34,256 bases of DNA, from contig DASPWW010000039.1 of assembly GCA_035637595.1 (NCBI GenBank), positions 1 to 34,256 on the forward strand, read 5' to 3'. This document shows positions 16,184 to 24,604 of this stretch, piece by piece (the stretch's first letter is position 1; every line of letters starts with the position of its first letter). Below the pieces are notes generated by a model. That model saw nothing but the letters and a program-made list of their open reading frames with translations. It was not told the origin of the DNA and did no database searches. The stretch is from DASPWW01 sp035637595. Lineage in GTDB: Bacteria; Actinomycetota; Thermoleophilia; Solirubrobacterales; 70-9. The position numbers and the translations under genes are program-made.

Positions 16184-19038
16184 CAGCGATTCCTCCCGTG
16201 CTTGCGTCGCCGCCGCTGCTGGCGTCGCCGCCGCTGCTGCTTGGGCGTCCGGCGGGCCTGGCCCGACCCGGTCTCGACGAGCTCCCCCGACTCCGGCCCC
16301 GCACCGTCGCCGCCGTCCTGCGCCGCGCCGACGGGCGGCGGGGGCGCCGCCGGCTTCGGGATTCGCTCCGCCGCCGGCTCGGCCTCGGCCTCGGCCGGGG
16401 CCTCGGGCTCCTCCGCCCCGAGCTTGGCGACGACGTTCTGCTCAGGGAACGCCGGCACGTAGCCCATCGCCTCCTTGATCCGCCCCCGGCGCGAGCGGTA
16501 GGCGGGCTCGCGCTCCTTCCACGCCGTGAGGACCGGCGACGCGATGAAGATCGAGGAGTAGGTCCCCGAGGCCACCCCGACCATCATCGCGAAGGCGAAG
16601 TCCTTGAGCGTCTCGCCGCCGAACACGAGCAGGCAGCCGATCAGGAACACGGTGGAAAGCCCCGTGATCAGCGATCGGGTCAAGACCTCGCTCATCGAGC
16701 GGTTGACGATCTGCGAGAAGGCGGCGCGCGGCATCCGCGGCACGTTCTCGCGGATCCGGTCGAACACGATCACGGTGTCGTAGAGCGAGTACCCGAGGAT
16801 CGTCAGGAACGCGGCCACGGTTCCGCTGGTCACCTCCCGGCCCGTGAGCGAGTACACGCCTCCGGTGATCAGGACGTCGTGGAAGAGCGCGATCAGCACC
16901 GGGATCGCGTACTTCGCCTCGAATCGCCACGCCACGTAGCCCGCGATGACGAGCAGCGAGAAGATGATCGCGTAGAGCGCGTTCTTCGCGACCTGAGCGC
17001 CGAACGTGGGGCCGACGCTGGTGTTCTGGAAGCCCTGGTTTCCGCCCTCGAGCCCGAACTGATCGGCCAGCGTGTTCTGCACCTTGCCCACCTGGTCTGG
17101 TGGGAGCTCGGACTCGATCTGGACGACGTTTTCGCCGAACTCCGGATCGTCGACCGTCTGGATCTTGGCGCTGTTGGCGTTGTCGATCCCGGCGTCGGCG
17201 AGCGCGCTGCGCACGTCGTCCACCGAGGCGTCCTCGCTGAGGCTGGCGTTGATCCGGGTCCCGGACTCGAAGTCGATGCCGAGGTTGAGCTGGGCGGTGG
17301 CGAATGAGATCGCGCCGATCGCGAGGATCGCGCCCGACATCGAGAAGAACCAGCGGCTCAGCCCCGTGAAGTCGAAGTTCCAATGGACGCGCTGCTCTCC
17401 TGCCCCCATGAGCCGCGGCGAGCGCAGCAGCCGGCTGCGCCCCATCGTCCCCAGGATCGCCTGGGTGAAGACGACGGCCGTGAGCAGCGAGACGATCGTC
17501 CCGACGCCGAGCACGAAGGCGAAGCCCTTGACACCCGCGGTCGCGAGCACGAAGAGGATGAACGCCGTGATCAGGGTGATCACGTTCGCGTCGACGATCG
17601 TCGCGATCCCCTTGCGGTAGCCGGCCGAGATCGCCGACGGTATCGAGCGCCCCTCGCGTGCCTCCTCCTTGATGCGCTCGAAGATCACGATGTTGGCGTC
17701 GGCCGCAACGCCGATCGTCAGCACCAGCCCCGCAATGCCGGGCAGGGTCAGCGTGATCGGGATCAGCTTGATCAGCGCGATGAAGAACAGCGCGTACACG
17801 CCGAGCCCGACCCCCGCGACGACGCCGAGGAAGCGGTAGTAGACGAGCAGGAAGAGCAGCACCAGGGCGAGCCCGACGAGCGCGGCCTTCAGCCCCTGGT
17901 CGAGCGCTTCCTGACCGAGCGTCGCCGAGACGGTGCTCTGGCTGATCAGGTTGAGGTCGATCGGCAGCGCGCCGATCCGCAGGTTCTCGGCGAGGTCCTG
18001 GGCCTCCTGGATCGAGAACGTTCCCGAGATCTGGGCGCCGGTGCGCCCGTCGATCCCCTGCGGGTTCTCGACGAAGTTGATGATCGGCCGCGAGACGACC
18101 TCCTGGTCGAGGACGACCGCGAAGTGGCCGGAGTACTGGTCCGCCTGGGCGGCGCTGATCCCGGGGGGCGCCGCCGCCGCCCCGCGCTCGGCGATCGCCT
18201 GCGTGATCTTCTGGAACGCCGAGCGTCCCTCGTCCGTGAACTCGAACGTGACGTTGGGCTGGTTGGTGGTCGGGTCGAACTGCTGCTCGGGGTTGGTGAT
18301 GTCCGTGCCCGACAGAGCGGGGCGGTCGCGCAGAACGAAGAACTCCGGCTGCCCCGTCTCGGACTCGTCCTCGTCGGTGTCGGGGTTGTCGATGGCCGGC
18401 TCCTCGACCACGACCGTGCCCTGGGGGACGGTGTAGATCAGGCTGTGGGGAGGCCGCTTCTCCCCGGGCGAGTCGAGGAAGAGGTCGGACTTCCTCTGCT
18501 CGGGACCGGCGAGCAGCTCGAAGGTGTTGGCGTCGAACATGTAGTAGCGGGGGCCGTTGGTGGTGCAGCGGTCCTGGAGGCACTCGGACTTCTGCTTCGA
18601 GGCGAGGCGCACGGCGTCGATGAGGCGCGGGAACCCCTGCTCAGTCGCCTGGGGATCGTCGGGGTCCTCGGGAATGACGTTCGGCTCCCAGTCGTAGAAC
18701 TGGAGCTGGGCGGTCGTCCCGATGACGTCGATCGCCCGCTTGATGTCCTTTTCGCCGGGGAGGCTGACCTCGATCTGGTTGCTGCCGACCCGGTTGATCT
18801 CGGGCTCGGCGACGCCCAGGTTGTCGACGCGCTGGCGGATGATCTCGATCGCCCGGTCGATCGCTTCGGGGGTGACCTCGGGCTGCTGCGGGGTGGGCTC
18901 GCCCTGGTAGACGAGCGACGTGCCGCCCTTGAGGTCGAGGCCGAGCTTGGTCGCCTTGCTGGCGATCACGATGACGGACGCGAACGCCAGCCCGATCACG
19001 AACAGGAGCACGAACAGGTTGCGCCGCGCGCCGATCAT
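16183..19038 (-). CDS. secDF: Fused protein-export membrane protein SecDF
   Basis: A 951-residue fusion of SecD and SecF in one chain. The SecD half begins with a membrane helix and the signature LGLDLKGGTSLVYQ, has a large periplasmic P1 region (about residues 50-370) and the membrane block with IGVAADANIVIFERIKEE. The SecF half starts near residue 560 with LNLGIDFESGTRIN and contains SLYDTVIVFDRIREN. Together they use the proton gradient to help release and pull preproteins after SecA/SecYEG. Most actinobacteria have separate secD and secF, so the fusion is notable. A Pro/Ala/Glu-rich linker and an Arg-rich end (last ~25 residues) extend beyond the core. The ATG start has a GAGG ribosome-binding site. 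It is followed by the small membrane gene (overlap ATGA). Confidence 0.95.
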   Translation of the reverse strand: MIGARRNLFVLLFVIGLAFASVIVIASKATKLGLDLKGGTSLVYQGEPTPQQPEVTPEAIDRAIEIIRQRVDNLGVAEPEINRVGSNQIEVSLPGEKDIKRAIDVIGTTAQLQFYDWEPNVIPEDPDDPQATEQGFPRLIDAVRLASKQKSECLQDRCTTNGPRYYMFDANTFELLAGPEQRKSDLFLDSPGEKRPPHSLIYTVPQGTVVVEEPAIDNPDTDEDESETGQPEFFVLRDRPALSGTDITNPEQQFDPTTNQPNVTFEFTDEGRSAFQKITQAIAERGAAAAPPGISAAQADQYSGHFAVVLDQEVVSRPIINFVENPQGIDGRTGAQISGTFSIQEAQDLAENLRIGALPIDLNLISQSTVSATLGQEALDQGLKAALVGLALVLLFLLVYYRFLGVVAGVGLGVYALFFIALIKLIPITLTLPGIAGLVLTIGVAADANIVIFERIKEEAREGRSIPSAISAGYRKGIATIVDANVITLITAFILFVLATAGVKGFAFVLGVGTIVSLLTAVVFTQAILGTMGRSRLLRSPRLMGAGEQRVHWNFDFTGLSRWFFSMSGAILAIGAISFATAQLNLGIDFESGTRINASLSEDASVDDVRSALADAGIDNANSAKIQTVDDPEFGENVVQIESELPPDQVGKVQNTLADQFGLEGGNQGFQNTSVGPTFGAQVAKNALYAIIFSLLVIAGYVAWRFEAKYAIPVLIALFHDVLITGGVYSLTGREVTSGTVAAFLTILGYSLYDTVIVFDRIRENVPRMPRAAFSQIVNRSMSEVLTRSLITGLSTVFLIGCLLVFGGETLKDFAFAMMVGVASGTYSSIFIASPVLTAWKEREPAYRSRRGRIKEAMGYVPAFPEQNVVAKLGAEEPEAPAEAEAEPAAERIPKPAAPPPPVGAAQDGGDGAGPESGELVETGSGQARRTPKQQRRRRQQRRRRKHGRNR

Positions 19039-19126
19039 CGCCGCCTCGAAGTCATCCCGGAATCAGTGGTCTCCATCGTGGTTTCGGTCGCCAAACGCGA
19101 GCGTAACTGCGGCGGGGGCCACTCGG

Positions 19127-19612
19127 CTACTCGGGGGTCAGAACGAGCAGCAGCCCGCCGTCGTCGTCGTAGGCGGGAAAGAGGTCTGCGACCGCGGTGG
19201 TCGGCAGGTCGCCCTCCGCGTTCACGGCGACGCGCTTGCCAAGCGACCGCACGCCCCACTCCAGCGTGGTCTCGATCGGGTCGGTGTTGCCGTCGCCGTC
19301 GGTGTCGGCGGTCTCGCCGCCGTTGCCCTCATCCACCCACTCGAGCCCGAGCACGTCCTTGACGGGGCGGCCGATCACCTCTTCGTCCTTGAGGCCGGTG
19401 AGCTCAAATCCGCCGCGCCCGACGTCGATCACCCGCGCCTCCTGGTCGCATGTGAAGAACGCGGCCTCGGGGGCCGGGTAGTAGTCGTCGAGCAACTCGA
19501 ACAGAAACCCGAACCCGCACTTCGAGCAGCCCTTCGGCCGACCCGAGAAGCCCACGGTGCGCTCTCCGCTCAGCTCCCGGTTCCCGCAGCTCGGACAGAT
19601 GAAGAAGGGCAC
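19127..19612 (-). CDS. Zinc-ribbon protein with PAS-like domain and DxDGDG loop
   Basis: A 161-residue cytosolic protein with no named family that I recognise. An N-terminal zinc ribbon has two Cys pairs, CPSC (residues 6-9) and CSKC (29-32). A PAS-like region follows (FLFELLDDYYPAPEAAFF, then VIDVGRGGFELTGLKDEE and IGRPVKDVLGLEW), ending with LFPAYDDDGGLLLVLTPE. An inserted acidic loop (DTDGDGNTD, about residues 105-113) has the D-x-D-G-D-G-x-x-D calcium-loop pattern. PAS domains bind small ligands or act as sensors. It sits between ruvB and secDF, where yajC is found in many actinobacteria. The GTG start has a TAGCCT -10-like hexamer 7 nt upstream. Function is not known; a regulatory or sensory role is inference. 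Confidence 0.72.
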   Translation of the reverse strand: MPFFICPSCGNRELSGERTVGFSGRPKGCSKCGFGFLFELLDDYYPAPEAAFFTCDQEARVIDVGRGGFELTGLKDEEVIGRPVKDVLGLEWVDEGNGGETADTDGDGNTDPIETTLEWGVRSLGKRVAVNAEGDLPTTAVADLFPAYDDDGGLLLVLTPE

Positions 19613-19619
19613 CCGGGGA

Positions 19620-19625
19620 AGGCTA
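19620..19625 (-). promoter_or_regulatory. Putative -10 hexamer (TAGCCT) of the zinc-ribbon/PAS gene
   Basis: TAGCCT is read on the minus strand and ends 7 nt before the GTG at 19612. It suggests a promoter separate from ruvB. Confidence 0.45.
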
Positions 19626-19682
19626 GCGAGCCTGAGGCCCAGGACAGGCCGGTGGCGCGCTCGGGGATCGGCGGCCCGAGGC

Positions 19683-20753
19683 CTAGAACAAGCTCCCGGC
19701 GCGCTCCGGCACGGGGAGGCCGAGGTGCTCGAAGCCGCGCTCGGTGATCACCCGGCCGCGCGGGGTCCGCTTGATGAGGCCCTGCTGGAGCAGGTACGGC
19801 TCGTAGACGTCCCCGATCGTGTCCTGCTCCTCGTCGACCGCGGCGGCGAGTGTCGAGAGCCCCACCGGGCCGCCCGAGAACTTGGTCGCGATCGCGTCGA
19901 GGATCGCGCGGTCGTGGCGGTCCAGCCCGGCGGTGTCGACCTCGAGCAGCTCGAGCGCCTCCGTGGCGATCTGCTCGGTGATCACGCCCGCGTGGCGAAC
20001 CTCGGCGAAATCGCGCACGCGCTTGAGCAGCCGGTTGGCGACGCGCGGTGTGCCGCGGGCGCGCTGCGCGATCGCCCGCTCGCCACCGGGCTCGATCTCC
20101 GCTTCGAGGATCCCCGCCGAGCGATGCACGATCCGCGCCAGCTCGTCGGCCGCGTAGTGCTCGAGCCTGTGGCTGACCCCGAAGCGGTCGCGAAGCGGCG
20201 TGGTCAGCAGGCCGCTCCGCGTCGTCGCGCCGATCAGCGTGAAGGCGGGCAGCTCGAGGGTGACGGTCCGCGCGCCCGCGCCCTGGCCGAGGACCACCGG
20301 AAGGCGGCGCTCCTCCATCGCCGGGTAGAGCGTCTCCTCGATGGCCCTGTTGAGGCGGTGGATCTCGTCGATGAAGAACACGCTCCCCGGCTCGAGCGCG
20401 GTCAGGAACGCGGCGATGTCGGCCTTGCGCTCGAGCGCCGGCCCGGCCGTCTGGACGAGCGGCGCCTCGAGCTCGGCGGCAACGATGTGGGCAAGCGACG
20501 TCTTTCCGAGCCCAGGCGGGCCGGCGAGCAGGACGTGGTCCAGCGGCTCGTTGCGGCGCCGAGCCGCCTCGATGAAGATCTCGAGCTGGCCCGTGACCTG
20601 CTCCTGGTTGACGAAGTCGGCGAGGCGGCTGGGGCGCAGCGAGCGGTCGAGCTCTTCGTCGGGACCGGCGGCGTCGTCGTCGCCTACCCGCGCTGCGACG
20701 ATCGCGGGATCGCGAACCGGTCCGGCGGACCCGGGCTCGGGCGCCCCGCTCAT
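19683..20753 (-). CDS. ruvB: Holliday junction branch-migration ATPase RuvB
   Basis: A 356-residue AAA+ motor that drives branch migration with RuvA. Visible motifs are Walker A (LLAGPPGLGKTSLAH, about residue 80), Walker B (SVFFIDEIHRLN, about 128), sensor 1 (FTLIGATTRSGLLTTPLRDRFG), the arginine-finger region, the substrate motif GTPRVANRLLKRVRD and a C-terminal winged helix (GFEHLGLPVPERAGSLF). The N-terminus is about 30 residues longer than in E. coli RuvB. Its ATG overlaps the ruvA stop (ATGA). Confidence 0.96.
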   Translation of the reverse strand: MSGAPEPGSAGPVRDPAIVAARVGDDDAAGPDEELDRSLRPSRLADFVNQEQVTGQLEIFIEAARRRNEPLDHVLLAGPPGLGKTSLAHIVAAELEAPLVQTAGPALERKADIAAFLTALEPGSVFFIDEIHRLNRAIEETLYPAMEERRLPVVLGQGAGARTVTLELPAFTLIGATTRSGLLTTPLRDRFGVSHRLEHYAADELARIVHRSAGILEAEIEPGGERAIAQRARGTPRVANRLLKRVRDFAEVRHAGVITEQIATEALELLEVDTAGLDRHDRAILDAIATKFSGGPVGLSTLAAAVDEEQDTIGDVYEPYLLQQGLIKRTPRGRVITERGFEHLGLPVPERAGSLF

Positions 20754-21358
20754 GCCGCCTTGGCGCCGCTGCCGCTTACGTCCGCGGCGCGGCGAAGCGC
20801 GGCGCCGATCAGCTCCTCGGCGCTGTCGCCCTCGGCGCCGTCGAGCAGCCGCTCCGCCTCGGCGAGCGAGTACCCGAGGTTGACCAGCCCCTCGCGCGCC
20901 AGGGCGCGGGGCTCGGCATCCTCCGCGGCGCCGGCGAGCGCGGCCTCGTCGAGCGCGTCTGCGACCTTCTCGCGCAGCTCGACGATGATCCGCTCCGCGG
21001 TGCGCTTGCCGATTCCGGGCACGGCCTGAAAGCGCTTGGCGTCCCCGCTCGCGATCGCGCGCAGCAGCTCTCGCGGGGCACCGCCGGAGAGCACGGCGAT
21101 GGCGACCTTGGGCCCGACGCCGTTGACCGAGATCAGCTCGAGGAAGAGATCGCGCTCCTCCTCGCTCGCGAATCCGTACAGCGACAGGGCGTCGTCGCGC
21201 GCCACCAGGTGGGTGTGAAGCGTCGCCTCGCGCCCGCGAGCCGGGACCGATCTCAGGGTCTCGGCCGACACCGCGAGGCGGTAGCCGACGCCGCTCGCCT
21301 CGACGACGACGTGATCGGGGCGGCGAACGAGCACCTCGCCGCGAACCGAGGCGATCAT
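20750..21358 (-). CDS. ruvA: Holliday junction DNA-binding protein RuvA
   Basis: A 202-residue protein with the three RuvA domains: an N-terminal OB fold (IASVRGEVLVRRPDHVVVEA), a middle helix-hairpin-helix region with VNGVGPKVAIAVLSG and VPGIGKRTAERIIVELREK, and a C-terminal RuvB-contacting helical domain (about 150-195). RuvA tetramers hold the four-way junction flat and load RuvB. The ATG overlaps the ruvC stop and its own stop overlaps ruvB, so the three genes are translationally coupled. Confidence 0.95.
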   Translation of the reverse strand: MIASVRGEVLVRRPDHVVVEASGVGYRLAVSAETLRSVPARGREATLHTHLVARDDALSLYGFASEEERDLFLELISVNGVGPKVAIAVLSGGAPRELLRAIASGDAKRFQAVPGIGKRTAERIIVELREKVADALDEAALAGAAEDAEPRALAREGLVNLGYSLAEAERLLDGAEGDSAEELIGAALRRAADVSGSGAKAA

Positions 21359-21903
21359 CCCGCCTCGGCTTCGGGCCGCAGTGATCCTGCCAGTCCCTGC
21401 CCGGCCTGCGCGACCTGCACCGCCCGCGCCGGCGCTGCCTGGCTCGCGTGGCAGATCGCCACCGCGAGCGCGTCCGCGGCATGGTCGGACTGCGGCGGCC
21501 CCGGAAGTCCGAGCAGCATTCCCACCATCCGCTGGACCTGCTTCTTGGCCGCCGACCCCGTGCCGCAGACCGCCATCTTCACGGCCTGGGGCGTGTAGTC
21601 GAAGCAACTCACGCCGCGCTCCGCGGCGGCGAGCATCGCCACGCCGCGTGCCTGGCCCACCGCCATCGCCGAGCGCACGTTCTTGCCGAAGTAGAGGTCC
21701 TCGAGCGCCACGGCCTGCGGCTCGTGCCAGGCGATCAACTCGACGAGCTGGCGGTGGATGCGCTCGAGGCGGCCCTCGGGGCGCTCGTCGGCCGGGGCCT
21801 CGATGACCCCTCCGTCGATCGCGCTCATGCTCCCGCCCGCGACGCGCACGACGCCGAAGCCGGTGTGGGCCACACCGGGGTCTATGCCCATGACCACGAT
21901 CAT
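21355..21903 (-). CDS. ruvC: Crossover junction endodeoxyribonuclease RuvC
   Basis: A 182-residue RNase H-fold nuclease. The acidic active-site positions are in the start GIDPGVAHTGFGVV (first Asp), the middle ALEDLYFGKN (Glu) and the late helix SDHAADALAVAICHA (two Asp). It cuts Holliday junctions held by RuvAB. The ATG at 21903 opens with MIVVMGIDPG; the second Met, four codons in, is a possible alternative. It lies 81 bp after yebC in the canonical yebC-ruvCAB order. Confidence 0.95.
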   Translation of the reverse strand: MIVVMGIDPGVAHTGFGVVRVAGGSMSAIDGGVIEAPADERPEGRLERIHRQLVELIAWHEPQAVALEDLYFGKNVRSAMAVGQARGVAMLAAAERGVSCFDYTPQAVKMAVCGTGSAAKKQVQRMVGMLLGLPGPPQSDHAADALAVAICHASQAAPARAVQVAQAGQGLAGSLRPEAEAG

Positions 21904-21984
21904 GGGGATTGATTCTGTACCCGGCCCCGGATGCCTCTTTCGGGGCTCGGAAGCGCAGCGCCGGGGGCCCGGAGCTTTCCCGGC

Positions 21985-22734
21985 CTATGCGCTCGCCGCC
22001 TCGAGGACCTCGGCCGGGATGTCGAAGTTCGCGTGCACGGCATCGACATCGTCGTGCTCGTCGAGCGCCTCCATGAGCCGCATCAGGGAGCGGGCGTCGC
22101 CCTCGCCCACCTCGACAAGGTTCTTCGGCTCCATCGCAAGCTCGGCCGACTCGATCTCGACGCCGGCATCCTCGAGCGCCTCGCGGACCGCGGCGAGGTC
22201 GCCCGCGGCGGTGAGCACCTTGAGCAGGTCGCCGTCGTGGCTGACGTCCTCGGCCCCGGCGTCGATCGCCGCCATCAGATCGTCCTCGCCATAGCGCTCG
22301 GCGTCGACGAGGATCACGCCGCGTTTCTCGAAGATCCAGCCCACCGAGCCCGGCTCACCGAGGCTGCCGCTGTGCTTGTCGAAGGCGTGGCGAACCTCGG
22401 CCCCGGTGCGGTTGCGGTTGTCGGTCAGCGCCTCGACGAGGATCGCCGCCCCGCCGGGCCCGTAGCCCTCGTAGACGGCGCGCTCGATCTCGCCGCCGGC
22501 GTCGCCCGCTCCCGTGCCCTTGTCGATCGCCCGCTGGATGTTGTCCTTGGGCATCGAGAAGTCCCTGGCCTTCTGGACGGCCGTCGCCAGGGCGGGGTTT
22601 CCCTCGGGGTCCCCCCCGCCCTCGCGCGCTGCGACTGTGATCGCCCGCGCGAGCTTCGTGAACTGCTTGCCGCGCTTGGCGTCGGTCGCCGCCTTCTTGT
22701 GCTTGATCTGGGCCCATTTGGAGTGGCCTGCCAT
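21985..22734 (-). CDS. yebC: YebC/PmpR-family (TACO1-like) protein
   Basis: A 249-residue member of the YebC family, recognised by its start AGHSKWAQIKHKKAATDAKR, the motif ARAITVAAREGG and SMPKDNIQRAIDKGTG. The acidic C-terminal domains contain GPGGAAILVEALTDNRNRT. YebC proteins were described as transcription regulators and, more recently, as factors that help ribosomes through proline-rich stretches; I do not separate these from sequence. It heads the yebC-ruvC-ruvA-ruvB group and has a TAACAT hexamer 7 nt before its ATG. Confidence 0.95.
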   Translation of the reverse strand: MAGHSKWAQIKHKKAATDAKRGKQFTKLARAITVAAREGGGDPEGNPALATAVQKARDFSMPKDNIQRAIDKGTGAGDAGGEIERAVYEGYGPGGAAILVEALTDNRNRTGAEVRHAFDKHSGSLGEPGSVGWIFEKRGVILVDAERYGEDDLMAAIDAGAEDVSHDGDLLKVLTAAGDLAAVREALEDAGVEIESAELAMEPKNLVEVGEGDARSLMRLMEALDEHDDVDAVHANFDIPAEVLEAASA

Positions 22735-22741
22735 GCGCCTG

Positions 22742-22747
22742 ATGTTA
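22742..22747 (-). promoter_or_regulatory. Putative -10 hexamer (TAACAT), leaderless yebC start
   Basis: TAACAT on the minus strand ends 7 nt before the ATG at 22734; no Shine-Dalgarno sequence is present. It probably drives yebC-ruvCAB. Confidence 0.5.
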
Positions 22748-22763
22748 GGCGCGCAAACATGAA

Positions 22764-22789
22764 GGCGGCCGGGCCCGGCCCCGGCCGCC
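22764..22789. terminator. Perfect 10-bp GC hairpin upstream of yebC
   Basis: GGCGGCCGGG (22764-22773) pairs perfectly with CCCGGCCGCC (22780-22789) across a 6-nt loop. It lies between the M29 peptidase stop (22896) and the yebC promoter. It is probably a terminator that insulates yebC from upstream transcription. Confidence 0.5.
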
Positions 22790-22867
22790 GTGCTCGCATC
22801 CCTTCCCCCGAGCGCCTACGTGCGACCTGAACCCCGGGCGGGTGCGGCGGTCCTATAACCACGACCG

Positions 22868-22890
22868 GGGGCCGGAGTTGCGCCGGCCCC
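22868..22890 (-). terminator. 8-bp GC hairpin just after the M29 peptidase gene
   Basis: GGGGCCGG (22868-22875) and CCGGCCCC (22883-22890) form a stem with a 7-nt loop. It starts 5 nt past the minus-strand stop of the aminopeptidase gene. With the hairpin at 22764-22789 it makes a tandem pair of likely terminators. Confidence 0.55.
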
Positions 22891-22895
22891 GAGAC

Positions 22896-23999
22896 TCAGA
22901 CGACGAAGCTGCCGTCCTGTTGGAGGACCTCGCCGTCGACGGTGATGCGGCCGCCCTGGCGCAGGTCGCAGACCATGTCGCAGTGCACGGCGCTCTCGTT
23001 GACGCCGCCCGTCTCGGGATAGCTCTTGCCGATCGCGAGGTGGACGGTCCCGCCGATCTTCTCGTCGAGCAGGACGTCGCGCGTCCCACGGTCGATCCCG
23101 TAGTTGGTGCCGATCCCCAGCTCGCCGAGCCGGCGGGCGCCGTCGTCGGTGTCGAGCAGCTCGATCAGGAAGGGCTCGCCGCGCTCGGCGCTCGCGTCGA
23201 CCACCCTGCCGCCGTCGAAGCGCAGCCGCACCCCGCTGACCTCGCGCCCCCCGATCATCGCGGGCAGCTGGAAGCTGACCTCGCCCTCGACCGAGTCCTC
23301 GATCGGCCCGGTGAAGAACTCGCCGTCGGGCATGTTGTGGCGGCCGTCCGCGGCTATGAACGTCCGCTCCGAGATGCCGAGGCGCACGTCGGTCCCGGGC
23401 GCCTCGACGCGAACCTCCTCGTGGCCCTGGATCCAGTCGCGCAGGCGCTCGGTCTCCTCGGACTGGCGCTTCCAGGCGCTCACCGGATCGGGCTCGTGGG
23501 CCAGGCAGGCTCTGAAGTAGAAGTCCTCGAACTCCTCGAGGCTCATCTCCGCGTCCGATGCGTAGGCGTTGGTCGGCAGCAGGGTGTAGACCCAGCGGTG
23601 CTTTCCCTCGGCGGCGCGCGCCAGGGTCCGCTCCATCAGGTGGCGGGTCGCGGCGCGGCGCGCTGTCTGGCGGGCCGGGGGCACCTGGGAAAGCTCGCGG
23701 GTGTTGAGCGTCGCGCCGATCGCGATCGAGCAGTCGGCCTCCTCCGCGGCCCACTCGGACAGCGGCGAGACCCACTCCAGCTGGGCGTCGGAGGCGCGCG
23801 CGAAGTAGGCGGCCTGCTGGCCCTCGAACGACATCGAGACGACGGGGTTCCCGCCGGCCTCGAGCACCTTCTCGTAGATCGCGGCGATCAGCGGCTCGCC
23901 GGCGGAGCTTCCCTGGATCAGGCAGGTCTCGCCCTCCGTGACCCTCGTCGAGTACTCGACGAGGATCCGGGCCAGAGCGTCGACGCGCGGATCCCTCAC
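22896..23999 (-). CDS. M29-family aminopeptidase (thermophilic aminopeptidase T type)
   Basis: A 367-residue M29 metallopeptidase. The C-terminal catalytic part carries the family pattern: DGEFFTGPIEDSVEG (acidic ligand), the later Glu region, VHLAIGKSYPETGG (His and Tyr) and SAVHCDMVCDL (His-x-Asp). These match the E, E, H, Y, H, D set of aminopeptidase T/AmpS, which removes N-terminal residues using two metal ions. The start is GTG at 23999, inside the end of pdxT (GTGA overlap); the frame upstream is a shadow. Gene order pdxS-pdxT-peptidase is odd functionally but suggests one transcript. Confidence 0.9.
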   Translation of the reverse strand: MRDPRVDALARILVEYSTRVTEGETCLIQGSSAGEPLIAAIYEKVLEAGGNPVVSMSFEGQQAAYFARASDAQLEWVSPLSEWAAEEADCSIAIGATLNTRELSQVPPARQTARRAATRHLMERTLARAAEGKHRWVYTLLPTNAYASDAEMSLEEFEDFYFRACLAHEPDPVSAWKRQSEETERLRDWIQGHEEVRVEAPGTDVRLGISERTFIAADGRHNMPDGEFFTGPIEDSVEGEVSFQLPAMIGGREVSGVRLRFDGGRVVDASAERGEPFLIELLDTDDGARRLGELGIGTNYGIDRGTRDVLLDEKIGGTVHLAIGKSYPETGGVNESAVHCDMVCDLRQGGRITVDGEVLQQDGSFVV

Positions 24000-24604
24000 G
24001 CGCGCTCGCCCACCTGCTCGCGTGCCGCGGTCGCCATCGCCATGAACAGCGCGTGCAGCCGCGAGTCGTCGGTCAGCTCGGGGTGAAAGGCGCACACCAG
24101 GACGCCGCCCTGGCGCGCGACCACCGGATGGCCGTCGTGGGCGGCGAGCACCTCGACCCGCGCGCCGTGGCGCTCGATCCACGGTGCGCGGATGAAGACG
24201 GCGCGAAGCGGCTCGGGCCCGATTCCCTCCACGGTGAGGTCGCACTCGAAGCTTTGGCGCTGGCGGCCGAACGCGTTGCGGCGCGCCGTGGCGTCGATCA
24301 GGCCGAGGTGCTCGGAGTCGCACATGATCAGCCCGGCGCAGGTGCCGAGCAACGGGCGACCGGCCTCGACGTGGGCGCGGATCGCGGGGTCGAGGCCGTC
24401 GCGCTCGATCGCCTTGGCGATCGTCGTGCTCTCGCCGCCCGGGATCACGAGCCCGTCGAGGTCGGCGAGGTCGGCCGGGGTGCGGACCTCGCGCGGCTCG
24501 GCGCCCAGGGAGCGCAAGACCTTCGCGTGGGCGGCGAAGTCACCCTGGGCAGCGAGGACGCCGATCCTCAGGGGACGCTTGGCCCCCTCGGCGGAGAGCG
24601 CCAC
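23996..24604 (-). CDS. pdxT: Pyridoxal 5'-phosphate synthase glutaminase subunit PdxT
   Basis: A 202-residue class I glutaminase that makes ammonia for PdxS. The catalytic triad is visible: the Cys in LLGTCAGLIM, and the His and Glu in CAFHPELTDD. The oxyanion/specificity motif is IPGGESTTIAKAI, and LRIGVLAAQGDFAAH opens the fold. The GTG start shares one base with the stop of pdxS (TAGTG), which links the two genes in translation and keeps subunits in balance. The protein begins with about 10 non-conserved residues before the fold. Confidence 0.95.
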   Translation of the reverse strand: MALSAEGAKRPLRIGVLAAQGDFAAHAKVLRSLGAEPREVRTPADLADLDGLVIPGGESTTIAKAIERDGLDPAIRAHVEAGRPLLGTCAGLIMCDSEHLGLIDATARRNAFGRQRQSFECDLTVEGIGPEPLRAVFIRAPWIERHGARVEVLAAHDGHPVVARQGGVLVCAFHPELTDDSRLHALFMAMATAAREQVGERA

